A stretch of 6,098 nucleotides of DNA from assembly GCA_016209995.1 (NCBI GenBank), contig JACQVC010000391.1, forward strand, positions 1-6,098, written 5' to 3'. Position 1 is the first letter of the stretch. Each line of letters starts with the position of its first letter. Both the position numbers and the translations under genes were made by a program. This DNA comes from Gemmatimonadota bacterium. GTDB lineage: Bacteria > Gemmatimonadota > Gemmatimonadetes > Longimicrobiales > Gaopeijiaceae. The notes beneath the pieces were generated by a model that saw only the letters and a list, made by a program, of their open reading frames with translations, ran no database searches and had not been told where the DNA came from. This document shows positions 5,101 through 6,098 of this stretch, piece after piece.

Positions 5101-6098
5101 TCGATGTCCACCGGCCGGCCGTCGGAATCCTGCACCGCGAAAACATAGATGCGAGCCTCGGGTACGCCGCGACCCAAGACCTCGAACGGGCTGACCGCGA
5201 TGACTCGCAGACCCAGGTTGTCCAGGATCGGCATGAAGTCCGAGAGCACGAGCCGTCCGCCGCGCAGGTACAGATTCAGCTTCGTGACGTGCTCGTCGCC
5301 CGCGACCCCCGGAACCGCCTCGCTATTGGACAGACGGACGGCGACACCCCGGCCCTCCGCCTCCATACTCTCCAGCTCCTGGATGTCGCGCACCGCGGCC
5401 GCCCGCTCCGTCGCCACCTGGTATTCCTCGCTGAACGCCGTGCCGTAGCGTCGCGCCAGGCGTTTGGCGTCGGGAGCGGAAACGTCGGTGTCCAGTCCCT
5501 CGCGCAGCCGGTCGGCCCGCGTGCGGATCAGCTCACTGACGACGCTCTCCAGCTCCGCGGGCCGAACCTCGCGGATCCTCTCGGGCGTCACGGCAATATG
5601 GAAGTGAAGCCGCGCCTGATCGCCGCCGCCCAGGGCGAGGTGATAGTTCAACACCTGGCCGCGGAAGCGCTCGACGAAAGCCTCTTCGATTTGCTTGCGC
5701 ACCTCGCCCGAGAACCGATCCTTCGGCAGAATGACGATCGCGGATACGCCGCGGCGCAGCGGGTCTGCGCGCAACGTGACTCGTACTTCACCGGTGTGAT
5801 AGAGCGTGAGGACGGCGCGCGCGTCGGCCCCGATCTCCTCGGCCGAGGCGAGGAACAGCTCCTCCTTCGGCATCGAGTTGAAGATCGTGATCAGCTCTTT
5901 ATAGTCGTGCGATCCGGGGATCGCGCCCGCCTCTTTGAGAATGCGGCGCAGCTTCTCCCGCAGGATCGGGATGCGTTCGGCGTCCTCGCTGTACGCGGCG
6001 GAGGTGAACAGGCCGAGGAAGCGGAATTCGCCGGCCACACGGCCGTTCTCGTCGATCTTCTTCACGCCGACGTAGTCCATGCGGGCGCGGCGATGGAC
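2118..6098 (-). CDS. NAD-specific glutamate dehydrogenase, large bacterial type (5' end cut by window)
   Basis: This enzyme oxidatively deaminates L-glutamate with NAD+ to 2-oxoglutarate, ammonia and NADH (EC 1.4.1.2) in the cytoplasm, linking amino-acid breakdown to the TCA cycle. The frame is open to the window edge: VHRRAR precedes the Met at 6080, and the family (about 1,600 residues) has this stretch well inside the protein, so roughly the first 280 residues are missing and Met 6080 is not the start. Numbering from that Met, residues 1-30 hold the conserved MDYVGVKKID and FLGLFTSAAY. About 95-165 and 265-320 are ACT-like regulatory domains. The catalytic core starts near 440, with GGRVARGGIRYSDRPDDFRT (514-533), PTGSKGGF (551-558; Lys555 is the likely catalytic lysine), ADKGTAHLSDVAN (617-629) and ASGGSHGYDHKKVGITARG (644-662). 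A nucleotide-binding segment VVGIGDMSGDVFGNGML (685-701), YNGGIGTYVKA (802-812) and AEGGNLGLTQAARIEYAL (841-858) follow. The remainder is the helical C-terminal domain, including ELCVLLAYSKLSLKRHLL (981-998). No frameshift or missing core motif is seen. Confidence 0.95.
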   Translation of the reverse strand, partial: VHRRARMDYVGVKKIDENGRVAGEFRFLGLFTSAAYSEDAERIPILREKLRRILKEAGAIPGSHDYKELITIFNSMPKEELFLASAEEIGADARAVLTLYHTGEVRVTLRADPLRRGVSAIVILPKDRFSGEVRKQIEEAFVERFRGQVLNYHLALGGGDQARLHFHIAVTPERIREVRPAELESVVSELIRTRADRLREGLDTDVSAPDAKRLARRYGTAFSEEYQVATERAAAVRDIQELESMEAEGRGVAVRLSNSEAVPGVAGDEHVTKLNLYLRGGRLVLSDFMPILDNLGLRVIAVSPFEVLGRGVPEARIYVFAVQDSDGRPVDIEARGEILSEAILAVRAGDAVNDRLNALVVGAGLRWREVDVLRAYAHHAFQLGALVSRLSLPHALQTYPEATRLVFRLFEAKFDTSERGSLEERERRASDIRTQLLRALDAVASLADDRALRRLMLMVDATVRTNYYRSGGAEPRRRSGGVPFMSYKLAARALESFVHSKLLFEIWVHSARMEGVHLRGGRVARGGIRYSDRPDDFRTEILGLAETQIVKNAVIVPTGSKGGFITRRRLAEREAMAQEATEQYRTLVRGMLDLTDNLKDGQTIPPPDTVVWDEPDPYLVVAADKGTAHLSDVANAVAAEYGFWLGDAFASGGSHGYDHKKVGITARGVWESVKRHFLEKGKNIRREPFTVVGIGDMSGDVFGNGMLQSRQLKLVAAFDHRHVFVDPDPDPKRSYQERQRLFRLARSSWEDYDRSLLSGGGFIVPRGAKEVELAPQARAALGLPPDTEVLDGESLVRAVLKAPVELLYNGGIGTYVKAAVETHHEVGDPANDAVRVDAADLRAEVMAEGGNLGLTQAARIEYALKGGRINTDALDNSAGVDLSDHEVNLKILLAGALAEGALTLAERNELLEELTEDVAASVLGDNESQSRAVSLDELRARTGVEPFRDLMTSLERERVLDRADENLPSWEELQERRAAGQTLTRPELCVLLAYSKLSLKRHLLRSAVPDEIAAHRYLSVYFPAALVERLGAARLDQHPLRREIVTCGLTNDLVGIMGATFVDRTTRDTGNSHAEVARAWLIASELAGFRALRESLRTVEGEVAIGTVYRWLDGLARVLDRTTHWVLANVAPDVPASAVIAEHIDGLSQLRDAFPEVATGQDRDLFEQRIRDIRELTHDETLGRRMVTLRFLDQLLEILRVARETGADVMDVGRAYYRTADLLSVPWLRETIFRAPGPTRWEQRLANELLEDLGRVHRALTAAVVAVDGAGSVEERIEATIRARGPALARVRALLDEMRTEERASLPAVSVALREMSGLAGERISG
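4279..4286. repeat. 8-bp G/C homopolymer inside the glutamate dehydrogenase gene
   Basis: Eight G in a row on the plus strand encode the Pro-Pro-Pro of TIPPPDTVVWD (residues 598-608 of the fragment) on the minus strand. The frame is intact, since conserved motifs lie in the same frame on both sides. Such a run is prone to slippage in replication and sequencing. Confidence 0.8.

Noticed and set aside
1..6098. tRNA, rRNA, CRISPR array, insertion sequence, toxin-antitoxin or phage-defence genes
   Set aside because: No cloverleaf, spaced direct repeats, terminal inverted repeats with a transposase, or defence-protein motifs were seen on either strand.

Overview
This is a GC-rich bacterial window with GTG and TTG starts and strongly GC-ended codons. 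Nothing in it fixes the taxon; a soil-type phylum such as Gemmatimonadota, Acidobacteriota or Actinomycetota would fit. No transposase, tRNA, rRNA, CRISPR array or phage gene is visible. The content looks chromosomal and mostly ordinary, with one broken regulator and several palindromic control sites.

Layout from left to right. Bases 1-147 look like the 3' end of an unidentified plus-strand gene. Bases 148-369 are non-coding and hold an operator-like inverted repeat (244-266) and three further palindromes. Bases 370-891 (minus) encode a clear MarR-family repressor that is interrupted by an in-frame TAG at codon 52. Its promoter reads leftward, and an inverted repeat fills the space between the -35 and -10 boxes (900-928). 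The plus-strand gene at 994-1458 is a divergently oriented VOC (glyoxalase-fold) protein with an unusual glycine-rich insertion encoded by a G-run tract. After a 174-base spacer with a hairpin comes 1633-2073 (plus), a small protein with an extremely arginine-rich centre, probably nucleic-acid binding.

The right two thirds (2118-6098, minus) is one gene, the large bacterial NAD-specific glutamate dehydrogenase, cut by the window edge so that its N-terminus is missing. It converges on the Arg-rich gene, and a 15-bp hairpin sits between the two and covers the dehydrogenase stop codon.

How they relate: the MarR gene and the VOC gene form a plausible divergent regulator/target pair around one operator, but the regulator appears disabled, which may leave the VOC gene derepressed. 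The glutamate dehydrogenase makes 2-oxoglutarate and ammonia from glutamate and shows no evident functional link to the others. I found no convincing new multi-gene system. The points most worth checking are the MarR nonsense codon with its intact operator, the second orphan operator, the VOC insertion and the Arg-rich protein.
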